Below are positions 49,694 through 57,824 of a stretch of DNA of 64,000 bases, piece after piece (the first letter of the stretch is position 1; the number at the start of each line of letters is the position of its first letter). The translations under genes and the position numbers were made by a program. Where the stretch lies: contig NZ_JAAFGZ010000012.1 in the NCBI RefSeq assembly GCF_010365105.1, forward strand, positions 30,317 through 94,316. Direction: 5' to 3'. The notes under the pieces are model-generated. The model was not told where the DNA came from and did no database searches. It was given only the letters and a program-made list of their open reading frames with translations. Source of the stretch: Polaromonas sp. GTDB taxonomy: Bacteria; Pseudomonadota; Gammaproteobacteria; Burkholderiales; Burkholderiaceae_C.

Positions 49694-50914
49694 TTAGCGC
49701 CCGCGATTCAGCACCTTGGCCACCGGATGGTGGCGCAGCCTGAACGCGTCGGGCATGCCCGAGCCGAGCAGCGGGCGCAGGTACATCCTGAACGCATCGG
49801 TCACGTCGGTGCCGCTGGCGCTGATAAATTCATCCTCCATCACCCGCGTCTTGCCGGCCACTGCTTCAAGAGGCAGCAGCTCGTAATCGACCGAATAAAA
49901 GCCGGTGCGTTTGATGGCGACCGAGCCGTCCTGCGCGCCCCACATGGCGAACTGCACGGCTTTTTCGCCAACCTCGCGCGCTTCGCGCTGGTCCACGTCG
50001 GACACGCAGCCGATGAAGGAGCGCTGCAAATAACCAAAGGTGTCGCCGCGCACCCGCTTGATGCCGAGCTTGGCCTTGATCTCCTCGCACAGCAGGTCGG
50101 CCAGCGCGCCGTTGCCCGACAGCTGCACGTTGCCATGGTCGTCATGCTCGAGGTCTTTCGCCAGCAAGCTGGCAATCGGCGCGCCCGACGCATCGTGGAT
50201 GCCTTCGGAAACGGCAATCACGCATCGCCCGAAGCGTGCATAGGTTTCCTTCACGTCGGCCAGGAAATTCTCCAGCACGAAAGTGCGCTCGGGCAGGTAG
50301 ATCAGGTGCGGGCCGTCGTCGGGAAACTTCTTGCCCAGTGCGGACGCAGCGGTCAGGAATCCGGCGTGGCGGCCCATCACCACGCCCACGTAGACGCCGG
50401 GCAGGGCGGCGTTGTCGAGATTCGCGCCGGCAAAGGCCTGTGCCACGAAGCGTGCGGCCGACGGAAAGCCCGGCGTGTGGTCGTTGCCCACCAGGTCGTT
50501 GTCGATGGTCTTGGGGATGTGAATTGAGCGCAGCGGGTAGCCGGCCTTTTGCGCCTCCAGGCTGACGATGCGCACCGTGTCCGACGAGTCGTTGCCGCCG
50601 ATGTAGAAAAAATGCTCGATCTGGTGCGCCTGCAGCACCTTGAAGATTTCCTGGCAGTAGTGCATGTCGGGCTTGTCGCGCGTCGAGCCCAGCGCCGACG
50701 ACGGCGTGCCGGCGACCAGTTCCAGGTTGTGGCTGGTTTCCTGCGTCAGATCGACGAAATCTTCATTGACGATGCCGCGCACGCCGTGGCGCGCGCCGTA
50801 GATACGCTGCACTTCGCCAAAGCGTCGCGCCTCCAGTGCCACGCCGACCAGCGACTGGTTGATCACCGCCGTCGGGCCGCCGCCCTGGGCGACGAGTATT
50901 TTTCCGGATGCCAT
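49694..50914 (-). CDS. pfp: 6-phosphofructokinase, pyrophosphate-dependent
   Basis: A 406-residue PfkA-superfamily enzyme. [16 protein letters not shown] at the N-terminus and [12 protein letters not shown] with [13 protein letters not shown] mark the PPi-using type: the Lys of PKTIDND and a non-Gly residue in GGND replace the ATP-binding residues of classical PFK. The reaction (fructose-6-phosphate + PPi to fructose-1,6-bisphosphate + Pi) is reversible, so it can serve glycolysis or gluconeogenesis. The ATG follows CAAAGGAAC. No ATP-PFK is in the window. Confidence 0.93.
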   Translation of the reverse strand: MASGKILVAQGGGPTAVINQSLVGVALEARRFGEVQRIYGARHGVRGIVNEDFVDLTQETSHNLELVAGTPSSALGSTRDKPDMHYCQEIFKVLQAHQIEHFFYIGGNDSSDTVRIVSLEAQKAGYPLRSIHIPKTIDNDLVGNDHTPGFPSAARFVAQAFAGANLDNAALPGVYVGVVMGRHAGFLTAASALGKKFPDDGPHLIYLPERTFVLENFLADVKETYARFGRCVIAVSEGIHDASGAPIASLLAKDLEHDDHGNVQLSGNGALADLLCEEIKAKLGIKRVRGDTFGYLQRSFIGCVSDVDQREAREVGEKAVQFAMWGAQDGSVAIKRTGFYSVDYELLPLEAVAGKTRVMEDEFISASGTDVTDAFRMYLRPLLGSGMPDAFRLRHHPVAKVLNRGR

Positions 50915-51042
50915 GGATTGTTCCTTTGGAAGGGTCGCCAGCGAATGCTGTCAGGCGACGAATGCGGGCGGGTTGAGATGTCGAAGTGCCCGGTGTCATC
51001 GTACACATCATGGCGGACCGGGGGATGACGCGAAACGATGGA

Positions 51043-51101
51043 TCTATGAAAAACATAGCTGCCCGCGCTCGGCCAACCTGCGCAAACGCCTTGTTTGATG
51101 A
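51043..51101 (+). repeat. Dispersed repeat copy
   Basis: CTATGAAAAACATAGC hairpin, TGCCCGCGCTCGGCCAACC, then TGCGCAAACGCCTTGTTTGA. It lies upstream of exeA; the rest of 50915-51209 shows no gene. Confidence 0.88.
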
Positions 51102-51209
51102 CAAATCCAGCCGAAAGCCGCTGGCAACCCAGCGCCGACAGGCGCCGCACGGCCATCGCGCGAAGGGCAGGGTGAACGCCCCGGCCGGTGGCCGCTATGC
51201 TTGCAGCCT

Positions 51210-52901
51210 ATGTACGCGCACCATTTCGGCTTGAGCCAGGACCCGTTTTCCATCGCGCCCGACCCGCGTTACCTGTTCATGAGCGAGCGCCACCGCGAGG
51301 CGCTGGCGCATCTGCTCTATGGCGTGGCCGGACCACAAGGCGCCGGCAGCGGCACGGGTGGCGGCTTTGTGCTGCTCACGGGCGACATCGGCACCGGCAA
51401 GACCACGATTTGCCGCTGCTTCATGGAGCAGATTCCTGCGGGCTGTCATGTCGCCTACATCTTCAACCCGAAACTCACCGTGACCGAGCTGCTGCAGTCG
51501 GTCTGCGAGGAATTCCACATCACGGCGGCGTCAGCGGCGGCTTCAAGCCCGCCCACGGTCAAGGACTACATCGACGCGCTGAATGCCTTTTTGCTGCAGG
51601 CGCACGCCGCCGGGCAAAGCAGCGTGCTGATCATTGACGAGGCGCAGAACCTCAGCGCCGATGTGCTGGAGCAGCTGCGCCTGCTGACCAACCTGGAAAC
51701 CAGCGAGCGCAAGCTGCTGCAGATCGTGCTGATCGGCCAGCCCGAACTGCGAACGCTGCTGGCCCGCCCCGAGATGGAGCAACTGGCGCAGCGCGTGATT
51801 GCCCGCTTTCACCTCGACGCGCTGACCGGGGCCGAGAGCGCGCAGTACATCGCGCATCGCCTGGCGGTGGCCGGGTTCACCGGCCCGCTGCCGTTTGACC
51901 GTCCCGCGCTCCAGCGCATCCACCGCCTGGCGGGCGGCGTGCCGCGCCGCATCAACCTGCTGTGCGGGCGCGCGCTGCTGGGGGCCTGGGCCAACGGCAT
52001 GTTTCGCGTGAACCGGCAGGTGATCGACAAGGCAGCGGCCGAGGTGTTCGGGCTGGATGCCGGGCATGCACCGGGCGCCGGAACGCGGCCAGCCGCCTAT
52101 GCGCTGGGCGGCCTGGCCTTGCTGGCCGGCGCCGCACTGGCGGTTTTTTTGCTGTTCAAACCAGCGCAAAAGGTGTCAGCACCGTCCCGGCCGCTGGCGT
52201 CAGGCGCGGCGGCCCCCCAGGCTGGATCTTCATCGCCTGCACCGGAAAAGCCGCCCGCCCTGCGGCCTGCCGAAGAGATCGACGCCTTGGTGGCGCAACT
52301 CCCGGCCGACATCAACGTGGCCTGGCGCGCGCTGGCGCCCGCCTGGAAACTGCCCGCCACCGACGCCGACCCTTGCCTGGCCGCCAGCGCGCAGCAGTTG
52401 CAGTGCTACCGCACCGACGGCATGACCGTGCCGCTGTTGCGCCAGCTCGGCCGCCCCGGCATCCTGACGCTGCATGCGGGCAATGGCCCGCCAGTGCATG
52501 CCGTCCTCGTCGGGCTGGACGACCAGACCGCCACGCTGCAGGATGCCACCGGCCTGCACACGGTCAGGCTGGTGTCGCTGGGCCGGCTGTGGCGCGGCGA
52601 GTTCGCCACCTACTGGCGCCCGCCGCCGGGCTACACCGCCGGGCTGCAGGGCGACAGCGCTGCCCCGGTGATCCGCCAGCTGGCCAGTCAACTGGCCGTG
52701 CTGGAAGGCACACCCGCGCCGCTCGCTTCTGCCGCCCCGCCGCTGCTGGACGCGGCCCTCAGGGCGCGCGTGCGCGCCTTCCAGCGCGCCCAGGGGCTGG
52801 ACGCCGACGGGCAGCCCGGCCCGCTGACCTTCATGCAGATCGACAGCGCCACGAATGCGGACGCGCCGCGCCTGCAAACCCAACCGCCATCGCTCCGGTA
52901 A
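51210..52901 (+). CDS. exeA: ExeA-like AAA ATPase with peptidoglycan-binding domain (GspA)
   Basis: A 563-residue inner-membrane ATPase. Walker A GDIGTGKTT (58-66) and Walker B VLIIDEAQN lie in the cytosolic half; a membrane helix follows at about 297-318 (GLALLAGAALAVFLLF). The periplasmic half holds a C39-peptidase-like segment and a C-terminal peptidoglycan-binding repeat (LRARVRAFQRAQGLDADGQPG). In Aeromonas, ExeA-ExeB open the wall for assembly of the type II secretin. The ATG at 51210 (MYAHHFGLSQDPFSI) is canonical. No other gsp gene is within the window. Confidence 0.92.
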   Translation: MYAHHFGLSQDPFSIAPDPRYLFMSERHREALAHLLYGVAGPQGAGSGTGGGFVLLTGDIGTGKTTICRCFMEQIPAGCHVAYIFNPKLTVTELLQSVCEEFHITAASAAASSPPTVKDYIDALNAFLLQAHAAGQSSVLIIDEAQNLSADVLEQLRLLTNLETSERKLLQIVLIGQPELRTLLARPEMEQLAQRVIARFHLDALTGAESAQYIAHRLAVAGFTGPLPFDRPALQRIHRLAGGVPRRINLLCGRALLGAWANGMFRVNRQVIDKAAAEVFGLDAGHAPGAGTRPAAYALGGLALLAGAALAVFLLFKPAQKVSAPSRPLASGAAAPQAGSSSPAPEKPPALRPAEEIDALVAQLPADINVAWRALAPAWKLPATDADPCLAASAQQLQCYRTDGMTVPLLRQLGRPGILTLHAGNGPPVHAVLVGLDDQTATLQDATGLHTVRLVSLGRLWRGEFATYWRPPPGYTAGLQGDSAAPVIRQLASQLAVLEGTPAPLASAAPPLLDAALRARVRAFQRAQGLDADGQPGPLTFMQIDSATNADAPRLQTQPPSLR

Positions 52902-52905
52902 ACCT

Positions 52906-53667
52906 ATGTCCTACATCCTCGATGCCCTCAAGCGGGCCGAAGCCGAGCGCGAGCGCGGCGCCGTGCCCGGCCTGCATGCCCGCCAGACGATCACTCCGTC
53001 GCCCCAGACGGCTGGCCGCGCGCAACGTCGCGTCTGGTTGACCGCTGGTGCCTCCCTGGCGCTGGCCGGCATGGCGGCGGCTGGCTGGTGGATGTGGCGA
53101 ACGCCTGACGCGGCTGTGCGCCTGGCTGCGGTGGAACCCGTTGTGGCAAGGCCACCGGTGATCGTGCCATTGGCGCAGCCAGCGCCCGCGCCGACACTGA
53201 GGCCTGCGCCGACACCGACGCCTCCGGCCGTCACCGCATCGCCATCCGCACCGCAGCCCGCCCCTTCGGCGCCACGCGCAGCCGTTTCGTCGCCGCTGCC
53301 CGCCGTTGCCCCCGCTGCTACACGACCCGCGCCAAGGCCGGTGCTTGCAGAGCGCGCCATCGCAGTGCCGCCGCCGCCCAGGCCCAAACCCGACCCCAAC
53401 CCCGTCGCCAAGCCAGCAGCAAGCCCGGCAGCGGCGCCCGCCGTGCAACTGTTCGGCGATCTGTCCGAAGACCTGCGTCGCCAGATACCGCCATTGGTCA
53501 TCACCGGCTCGGTTTATTCGGCCAACCCGGACAAGCGGCTGCTGCTGGTGAACAACCAGGTGCTTGCGCAGGGCAGCTTGGCCGCCCCTGAGGTGACGCT
53601 GGTGGAAATCCAGGCGAAAAGTTCGGTGTTCAGTTTTCGCGGCACACGGTTTCGCGTGGCGCACTGA
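52906..53667 (+). CDS. gspB: ExeB/GspB-like protein
   Basis: A 253-residue partner of ExeA. MSYILDALKRAEAERERGAV is the conserved N-terminal motif, followed by a membrane helix (LTAGASLALAGMAAAGWWM, about 45-63), a long Pro/Ala-rich periplasmic linker (about 75-180) and the C-terminal GspB domain (PPLVITGSVYSANPDKRLLL, VFSFRGTRFRV). It starts 4 bp after exeA, so the pair is coupled. Confidence 0.92.
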   Translation: MSYILDALKRAEAERERGAVPGLHARQTITPSPQTAGRAQRRVWLTAGASLALAGMAAAGWWMWRTPDAAVRLAAVEPVVARPPVIVPLAQPAPAPTLRPAPTPTPPAVTASPSAPQPAPSAPRAAVSSPLPAVAPAATRPAPRPVLAERAIAVPPPPRPKPDPNPVAKPAASPAAAPAVQLFGDLSEDLRRQIPPLVITGSVYSANPDKRLLLVNNQVLAQGSLAAPEVTLVEIQAKSSVFSFRGTRFRVAH

Positions 53668-53745
53668 TTTTTTCCCGCCTGCCTGCACTGAGCGGCCGCT
53701 GCCAGGCCTCTTGGCGCGCATCAAGGGCTCAGACTAAAACCGCTT

Positions 53746-53771
53746 GTCATTCCCGCCTTCGCGGGAATGAC
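53746..53771. repeat. 26-bp inverted repeat of the CATTCCCGC type, second copy
   Basis: GTCATTCCCG, CCTTCG, CGGGAATGAC, differing from the copy at 38431-38456 by a single base. It lies in the gap after gspB. Confidence 0.8.
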
Positions 53772-53811
53772 GGATTTCATGCCTGTCTGAAGCACGCCTC
53801 TGATCAGGAAA

Positions 53812-53872
53812 AAAGGCCACTACCGCTTGCACGGTATGCGCAGGCAGCTATGAATCCAGTAGCAAAAAGCCT
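53812..53872 (-). repeat. Dispersed repeat copy, minus orientation
   Basis: On the minus strand TTGCTACTGGATTCATAGC, TGCCTGCGCATACCGTG, then a diverged 3' end. It resembles the copy at 38355-38420 in its hairpin. Together with the inverted repeat it fills most of 53668-53933. Confidence 0.7.
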
Positions 53873-53933
53873 CGGTCGCCCTGAATGCTTTTTGCGCCGT
53901 GAAGCAAGGGCAGCGTGCTTTCGCCTTCTTCCT

Positions 53934-54485
53934 TTACTGCCGCGCCGCCAAGTCAAACACCAGGCAGGTGGTCGTGGCATGGGCATACAGCTTGCCGTCC
54001 GGCCCGACGATGCGGCCATCGGCCGTGGCCAGCTGCTTGCCGCAGTGGATCACCGTGCCGATGGCACGCAGCGGCCCGGTGTCGTGTGAGGCCGCCCGAA
54101 CGATGTTGATGCTCAACTCGGCCGTAGTGTAGCCTCGGCCCGCCGGCATCAGGGTGTGCACCGCGCAGCCGACCGCCGAATCGAGCAGCGTGGCATACCA
54201 GCCGCCATGCACTGTGCCCAGGGGGTTGTAGTGCTTGAGCTGCGGCGTGCCCTGAAAGGTCGCCTTGCCGGGCTCGACCGCGATCAGCGCGAATTCCAGC
54301 GTTTCGGCGATGTGCGCGTAGGGCAGTTCGCCGGCCAGCATGGCCTGCATGATCTGCATGCCGGTCTTTCCCGCCATCCCTTCGCGGCTGGCCAGGCCGG
54401 GCTTTCCGCCGCCCGCCAGCAGCCTGACGCGCACCGCCGCGCTTTCTTCCATCCACTCGCTCAATGTGTCCCGCTTGCCGGTCAT
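53934..54485 (-). CDS. PaaI-family hotdog thioesterase
   Basis: A 183-residue acyl-CoA thioesterase-like protein. LPYAHIAETLEFALIAVEPG, HYNPLGTVHGGWYATLLDSAVGCAVHT (the HGG active-site motif and the adjacent acidic residue) and TTAELSINIVRA are typical of the PaaI / DUF4442 group. The substrate is unknown. The MarR regulator gene is divergent, 53 bp away across a palindrome, and probably controls it. Confidence 0.9.
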   Translation of the reverse strand: MTGKRDTLSEWMEESAAVRVRLLAGGGKPGLASREGMAGKTGMQIMQAMLAGELPYAHIAETLEFALIAVEPGKATFQGTPQLKHYNPLGTVHGGWYATLLDSAVGCAVHTLMPAGRGYTTAELSINIVRAASHDTGPLRAIGTVIHCGKQLATADGRIVGPDGKLYAHATTTCLVFDLAARQ

Positions 54486-54504
54486 GCTATCTCTCCAATT
54501 TAAT

Positions 54505-54516
54505 TTGCATATGCAA
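54505..54516. promoter_or_regulatory. Palindrome between the thioesterase and MarR genes, candidate MarR operator
   Basis: TTGCATATGCAA is a perfect 12-bp palindrome in the 53-bp divergent gap. A related imperfect copy, TTGCAGCTACAA, lies at 54520-54531. MarR dimers typically bind such sites and repress their own gene and the divergent one. Confidence 0.6.
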
Positions 54517-54538
54517 TAGTTGCAGCTACAATTAAATT

Positions 54539-55051
54539 ATGCATGATAAGCCAGACCCTGTTCAAGACCTGCCTGACGCCGATCTGAGGGCCGCATTAAA
54601 AACCCTGGGTTGCACCCATTTCAAGCTGCGCCAGCTGATGCGCCAGGTGGCCCAGCATTACGATGTGGAAATGGCGGGCGCCGGACTCAAGACCACGCAG
54701 TATTCGCTGCTCAGCCATGTGCTCAAGCTCGGCCCGCTGCGGCCGGGGGAACTGGCGCGGAACATGAAGATGAGCGCGTCCACCTTGAGCCGCAACCTCA
54801 AGCCGCTGGTCGATGCCGGCTGGCTTGAACTGGCCGCCGGCAGCGATGCGCGCAGCCGCACCGTCAGCATCACGCCGGCCGGCCGTGCCAAGCGCGAAGA
54901 AGCGCTGGGCTACTGGAAGGTCGCCCAGGAAAGCCTGAACCAGCGTCTGGGCGCCGGCCGTGTGCTGGCGCTGCACGGCCTGATCAACGAATCCCTCGAA
55001 CTGCTGGTGCCTGTTGACACCGGCAACGGAACCGGAGCGGATGAAGGATGA
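54539..55051 (+). CDS. MarR-family transcriptional regulator
   Basis: A 170-residue winged-helix dimer-forming regulator. LKTTQYSLLSHVLKLGPLRPGELARN, MSASTLSRNLKPLVDAGWLEL and AGSDARSRTVSITPAGRAKR are the MarR fold with the DxRSR wing. The effector is unknown. The start codon lies 22 bp from the palindrome at 54505-54516. Confidence 0.92.
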   Translation: MHDKPDPVQDLPDADLRAALKTLGCTHFKLRQLMRQVAQHYDVEMAGAGLKTTQYSLLSHVLKLGPLRPGELARNMKMSASTLSRNLKPLVDAGWLELAAGSDARSRTVSITPAGRAKREEALGYWKVAQESLNQRLGAGRVLALHGLINESLELLVPVDTGNGTGADEG

Positions 55052-55129
55052 ATCCGCAAGCCTGGTGCAACCCCTGCTCCCCGGACCATCGCCGTCTGGC
55101 TTGCGAAGCAGTTCAGGCGCCGCAAGGAT

Positions 55130-55729
55130 TCAAGGCGTGTTCTTCAGGAAGCGGCTGCGGTCATCGGCTTCGACATACCGCGCACGGCCGGCTCTTACAT
55201 GGCGAACAATACGTGGCGCGGGTGCTTCGGGCTCCTCGTCTTCCGGCTGTTCATCGTCCCGGTACTGGTCGCGAAGGGCCAGGGCGCCAGCGGCCAGTCC
55301 GATGGCGAGCGCGGCATGGACTGCCAGCAGCGCGCCGGTTGACAGGCGGTGTTCATAGCCGGGCGTAAAGCGCTGCGGCGTGAACTTGAAATCGATCAAG
55401 CCGGCGGTGGCGCTGGTGGCCGCCGCACCCAAGACGATGCCGGGTGTGGTGCGCAAAGCCGGCCGGTCGCTGGCTAGGGCTGCATACAGCGTGGCCCAGA
55501 ACGTGGCTGCGGCATGGTGCGTCAGGTAGCCTGCCGCAGTGTGGGCCAGGTCGGCTTTGTTCTGGCGCAAGGCTTCATCGCCCCAGTACCAGTGGCTGAC
55601 GGCATTCAGCGGAGCCGCCGCGCTGCCAGATTCGCGGCGGCCGGCAATTGCCAGCACCGCTGTGGAAATGACGCTGGCAAGACTGCCTGCAAGAAGGCCC
55701 TGGCTGATGACCAGTTTCCATTTTTTCAC
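55130..55729 (-). CDS. Hypothetical membrane protein
   Basis: A 199-residue protein with about four membrane helices (GLLAGSLASVISTAVLAIAG, AAATFWATLYAALA, GIVLGAAATSATAGLI, LLAVHAALAIGLAAGALAL) and a charged C-terminal tail rich in Asp/Glu and then Arg (RDDEQPEDEEPEAPAPRIVR). The start is GTG with AGGAG seven bases upstream. I do not recognise the family. It is convergent with the MarR gene. Confidence 0.75.
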   Translation of the reverse strand: MKKWKLVISQGLLAGSLASVISTAVLAIAGRRESGSAAAPLNAVSHWYWGDEALRQNKADLAHTAAGYLTHHAAATFWATLYAALASDRPALRTTPGIVLGAAATSATAGLIDFKFTPQRFTPGYEHRLSTGALLAVHAALAIGLAAGALALRDQYRDDEQPEDEEPEAPAPRIVRHVRAGRARYVEADDRSRFLKNTP

Positions 55730-56100
55730 CGTCAGTCTCCTGCTAAAACGCCTACTTTGCCTCAGGCCCGGCCCTGCGACTGTAGGCCCCGGCCGAACGA
55801 CAAGATAAGCCGTCGTCCTGCAATCAGCCGGGCGGAAAAGCGATTGGTTCCGGATCAGTGACGTGATGGCCGCGGGTTCTGGGCGTCCTGCACCGCCCTT
55901 GGTTGCATGGTCTGACCCAGGTGACGGGGCGATTTTTTAATGGCTTGCGTCGCAGTGGTCCAGGGAACTGCCGCAGACCACGTACGGGGCGTTTCGAGTC
56001 TCTGCCTCGTGTTCCCGAAAAATGACAGCCCATCCTGTGCACAATCAGCGTCCCCGGCGGACGCCGGCGAGCCGTTGTACATCGCCCTGGAGAAATCCCC
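55730..56100. other. 371-bp stretch without a recognised gene
   Basis: The region separates the divergent hypothetical membrane protein and the HAD gene. I see no repeat copy, terminator or RNA gene in it. It presumably carries the promoters of both genes, with a GGAG ribosome-binding site for the HAD gene at its right edge. Confidence 0.6.
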
Positions 56101-56811
56101 TTGAGTCCCCTGCTGAACTGGAAAGAAATCGACCTGGTCGTGTTCGACGTGGACGGAACGCTGTACGACCAGCGGCGCCTGCGCCTGGCCATGCTGCGCC
56201 GCCTGCTGGCCGCCACCTGGCAGACCCGCAGCCTGGACACGCTGCGGACCTTGCGCACCTTTCGCCAGGTGCGTGAAGCGCTCGGCGACCGGCCGGAAGC
56301 AGATTTCATGCGCCTGCAATATGCCCGGACTGCCGCGCAGCACCACAAGACCGAAGGCGAGGTGCGCACCTTGACCCACGAATGGATGGAGCGCCAGCCA
56401 CTGCCGTTCCTGGCCGGTTGCCGCTACCCGCACGTGGATGCGCTGTTTGCCGGCTTGCGCAGCGCAGGCAAGCAGATTGCCGTGTTTTCCGACTACCCGG
56501 CCACCGACAAGCTGGCGGCGCTGGGCCTGCAGGCCGCGCCGGTCGTGTGCACCACCGACGCCGAGGTGGCCCGGCTCAAGCCGGACCCGGCCGGCCTGCT
56601 GGCCATCCTTCGCCGCACCGGGGTGGATGCGCCGCGCGCGCTGATGATTGGCGACCGCATCGACCGTGACGGCGTGGCCGCCAGCCGGGCGGGCATGCGC
56701 GTGCTGATTCGCGCCAGCAAGCCGCATCCGGACTACGCCACCTTCCGCGCTTATGACGACCCGGTATTCCAGCCCATGCTGGTCGGGTTCGCAGCCCGGG
56801 TCGCCGGATGA
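56101..56811 (+). CDS. HAD-family hydrolase
   Basis: A 236-residue phosphatase-like protein. Motif I VVFDVDGTLYDQRR, motif II AVFSDYPATDK, motif III lysine in ARLKPDPAG, and motif IV MIGDRIDRDGVAA are intact, with an insert between motifs I and II serving as a cap. The start appears to be TTG (MSPLLNWKEIDLVVF) with CTGGAGAAATCCCC upstream. The substrate is unknown. Confidence 0.88.
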   Translation: MSPLLNWKEIDLVVFDVDGTLYDQRRLRLAMLRRLLAATWQTRSLDTLRTLRTFRQVREALGDRPEADFMRLQYARTAAQHHKTEGEVRTLTHEWMERQPLPFLAGCRYPHVDALFAGLRSAGKQIAVFSDYPATDKLAALGLQAAPVVCTTDAEVARLKPDPAGLLAILRRTGVDAPRALMIGDRIDRDGVAASRAGMRVLIRASKPHPDYATFRAYDDPVFQPMLVGFAARVAG

Positions 56812-56832
56812 CGCCCTGGCACGCGAAGGCGC

Positions 56833-57615
56833 TCAAGGCTCCACGGTGTAGTTCAGCGTCATGCGGCCGCCATCGACCACGACGATCTCGCCAGTGATGT
56901 AGCTGGCGGCGTCGCTGGCCAGGTAGGCCACCGTGTCGGCAATCTCTGACGGTTCGCCCAGGCGCCGCATCGGCGTGCGGCTCATGATGCGCGCCTTGGC
57001 CGCTTCGCTGGTCAGCACCGCCTTCGCCGCCAACTCGGTGGCAATGGTGCCCGGCGCCACGGCATTCACACGAATGCCTTTGTCAGCCAGCGACAGCGCC
57101 ATCACCCGCGTCAACTGGTTGATGCCGCCCTTGCTGACGTTGTAGCCGGCAATCGTCGGAATGGCCAGCACGCCATTGACCGAACTCATGTTGACGATGC
57201 TGCCCCGGCCGGCCTGGGCCATCTCGCGCGCCACCGCCTGGCCCATCAGGAAAGCGCCCTTCAGGTTGACGCGCAGCACGGCATCGAAATCGGCTTCGGT
57301 CATGTCGAGGAAATCGGCGGCCCTGAAAATCCCGGCATTGTTCACCAGCACGTCGATGCGGCCGTGCGCGGCCATGGTTTGCGCCACCAGCGCATCGACC
57401 TGCGCCTTGTCGCCGACATCGCAATGCACAAACACGCCGCCCAGTTCCGCCGCCAGCGCCGCACCGCGCGTGTCGTCAATGTCGGCAATGACGACCTGCG
57501 CGCCCTCGCGGGCAAAGCGGCGGATGCAGGCCTCGCCAATGCCTTGCGCGCCGCCGGTGACGATGCAGACGCGATTCGCCAGGCCGAAGGAAATTATGGA
57601 TGGTTTATTGATCAT
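56833..57615 (-). CDS. SDR-family oxidoreductase
   Basis: A 260-residue short-chain dehydrogenase. TGGAQGIGEACIRRFAREGA (cofactor), ADIDD (acidic residue after strand 2, favouring NAD), NNAGIF, the Ser in NMSSVNG and YNVSKGGINQLTR (Tyr-x3-Lys) are present, as is the C-terminal TGEIVVVDGGRM of FabG-like enzymes. The substrate is unknown. It is convergent with the HAD gene and divergent from the GmrSD-like gene. Confidence 0.92.
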   Translation of the reverse strand: MINKPSIISFGLANRVCIVTGGAQGIGEACIRRFAREGAQVVIADIDDTRGAALAAELGGVFVHCDVGDKAQVDALVAQTMAAHGRIDVLVNNAGIFRAADFLDMTEADFDAVLRVNLKGAFLMGQAVAREMAQAGRGSIVNMSSVNGVLAIPTIAGYNVSKGGINQLTRVMALSLADKGIRVNAVAPGTIATELAAKAVLTSEAAKARIMSRTPMRRLGEPSEIADTVAYLASDAASYITGEIVVVDGGRMTLNYTVEP

Positions 57616-57824
57616 GCGCTTGTCCTGTCTGCGTTGATTGCTATGAATTTGTGGGATGACTGAACGGATGCACCGTCATTTTCATGCACCCGCTATGACA
57701 TCGTGCTGCAGGACCCGTGCCCTTGAGCTGCGGTGCAGATCGTGTGTGAGCGTCTGCGACAATGTTTCGGGTTGTATCCATGATTGGCGCAATTCCCGCC
57801 AGCGTCCCCTTCAAAAGCGAACCC

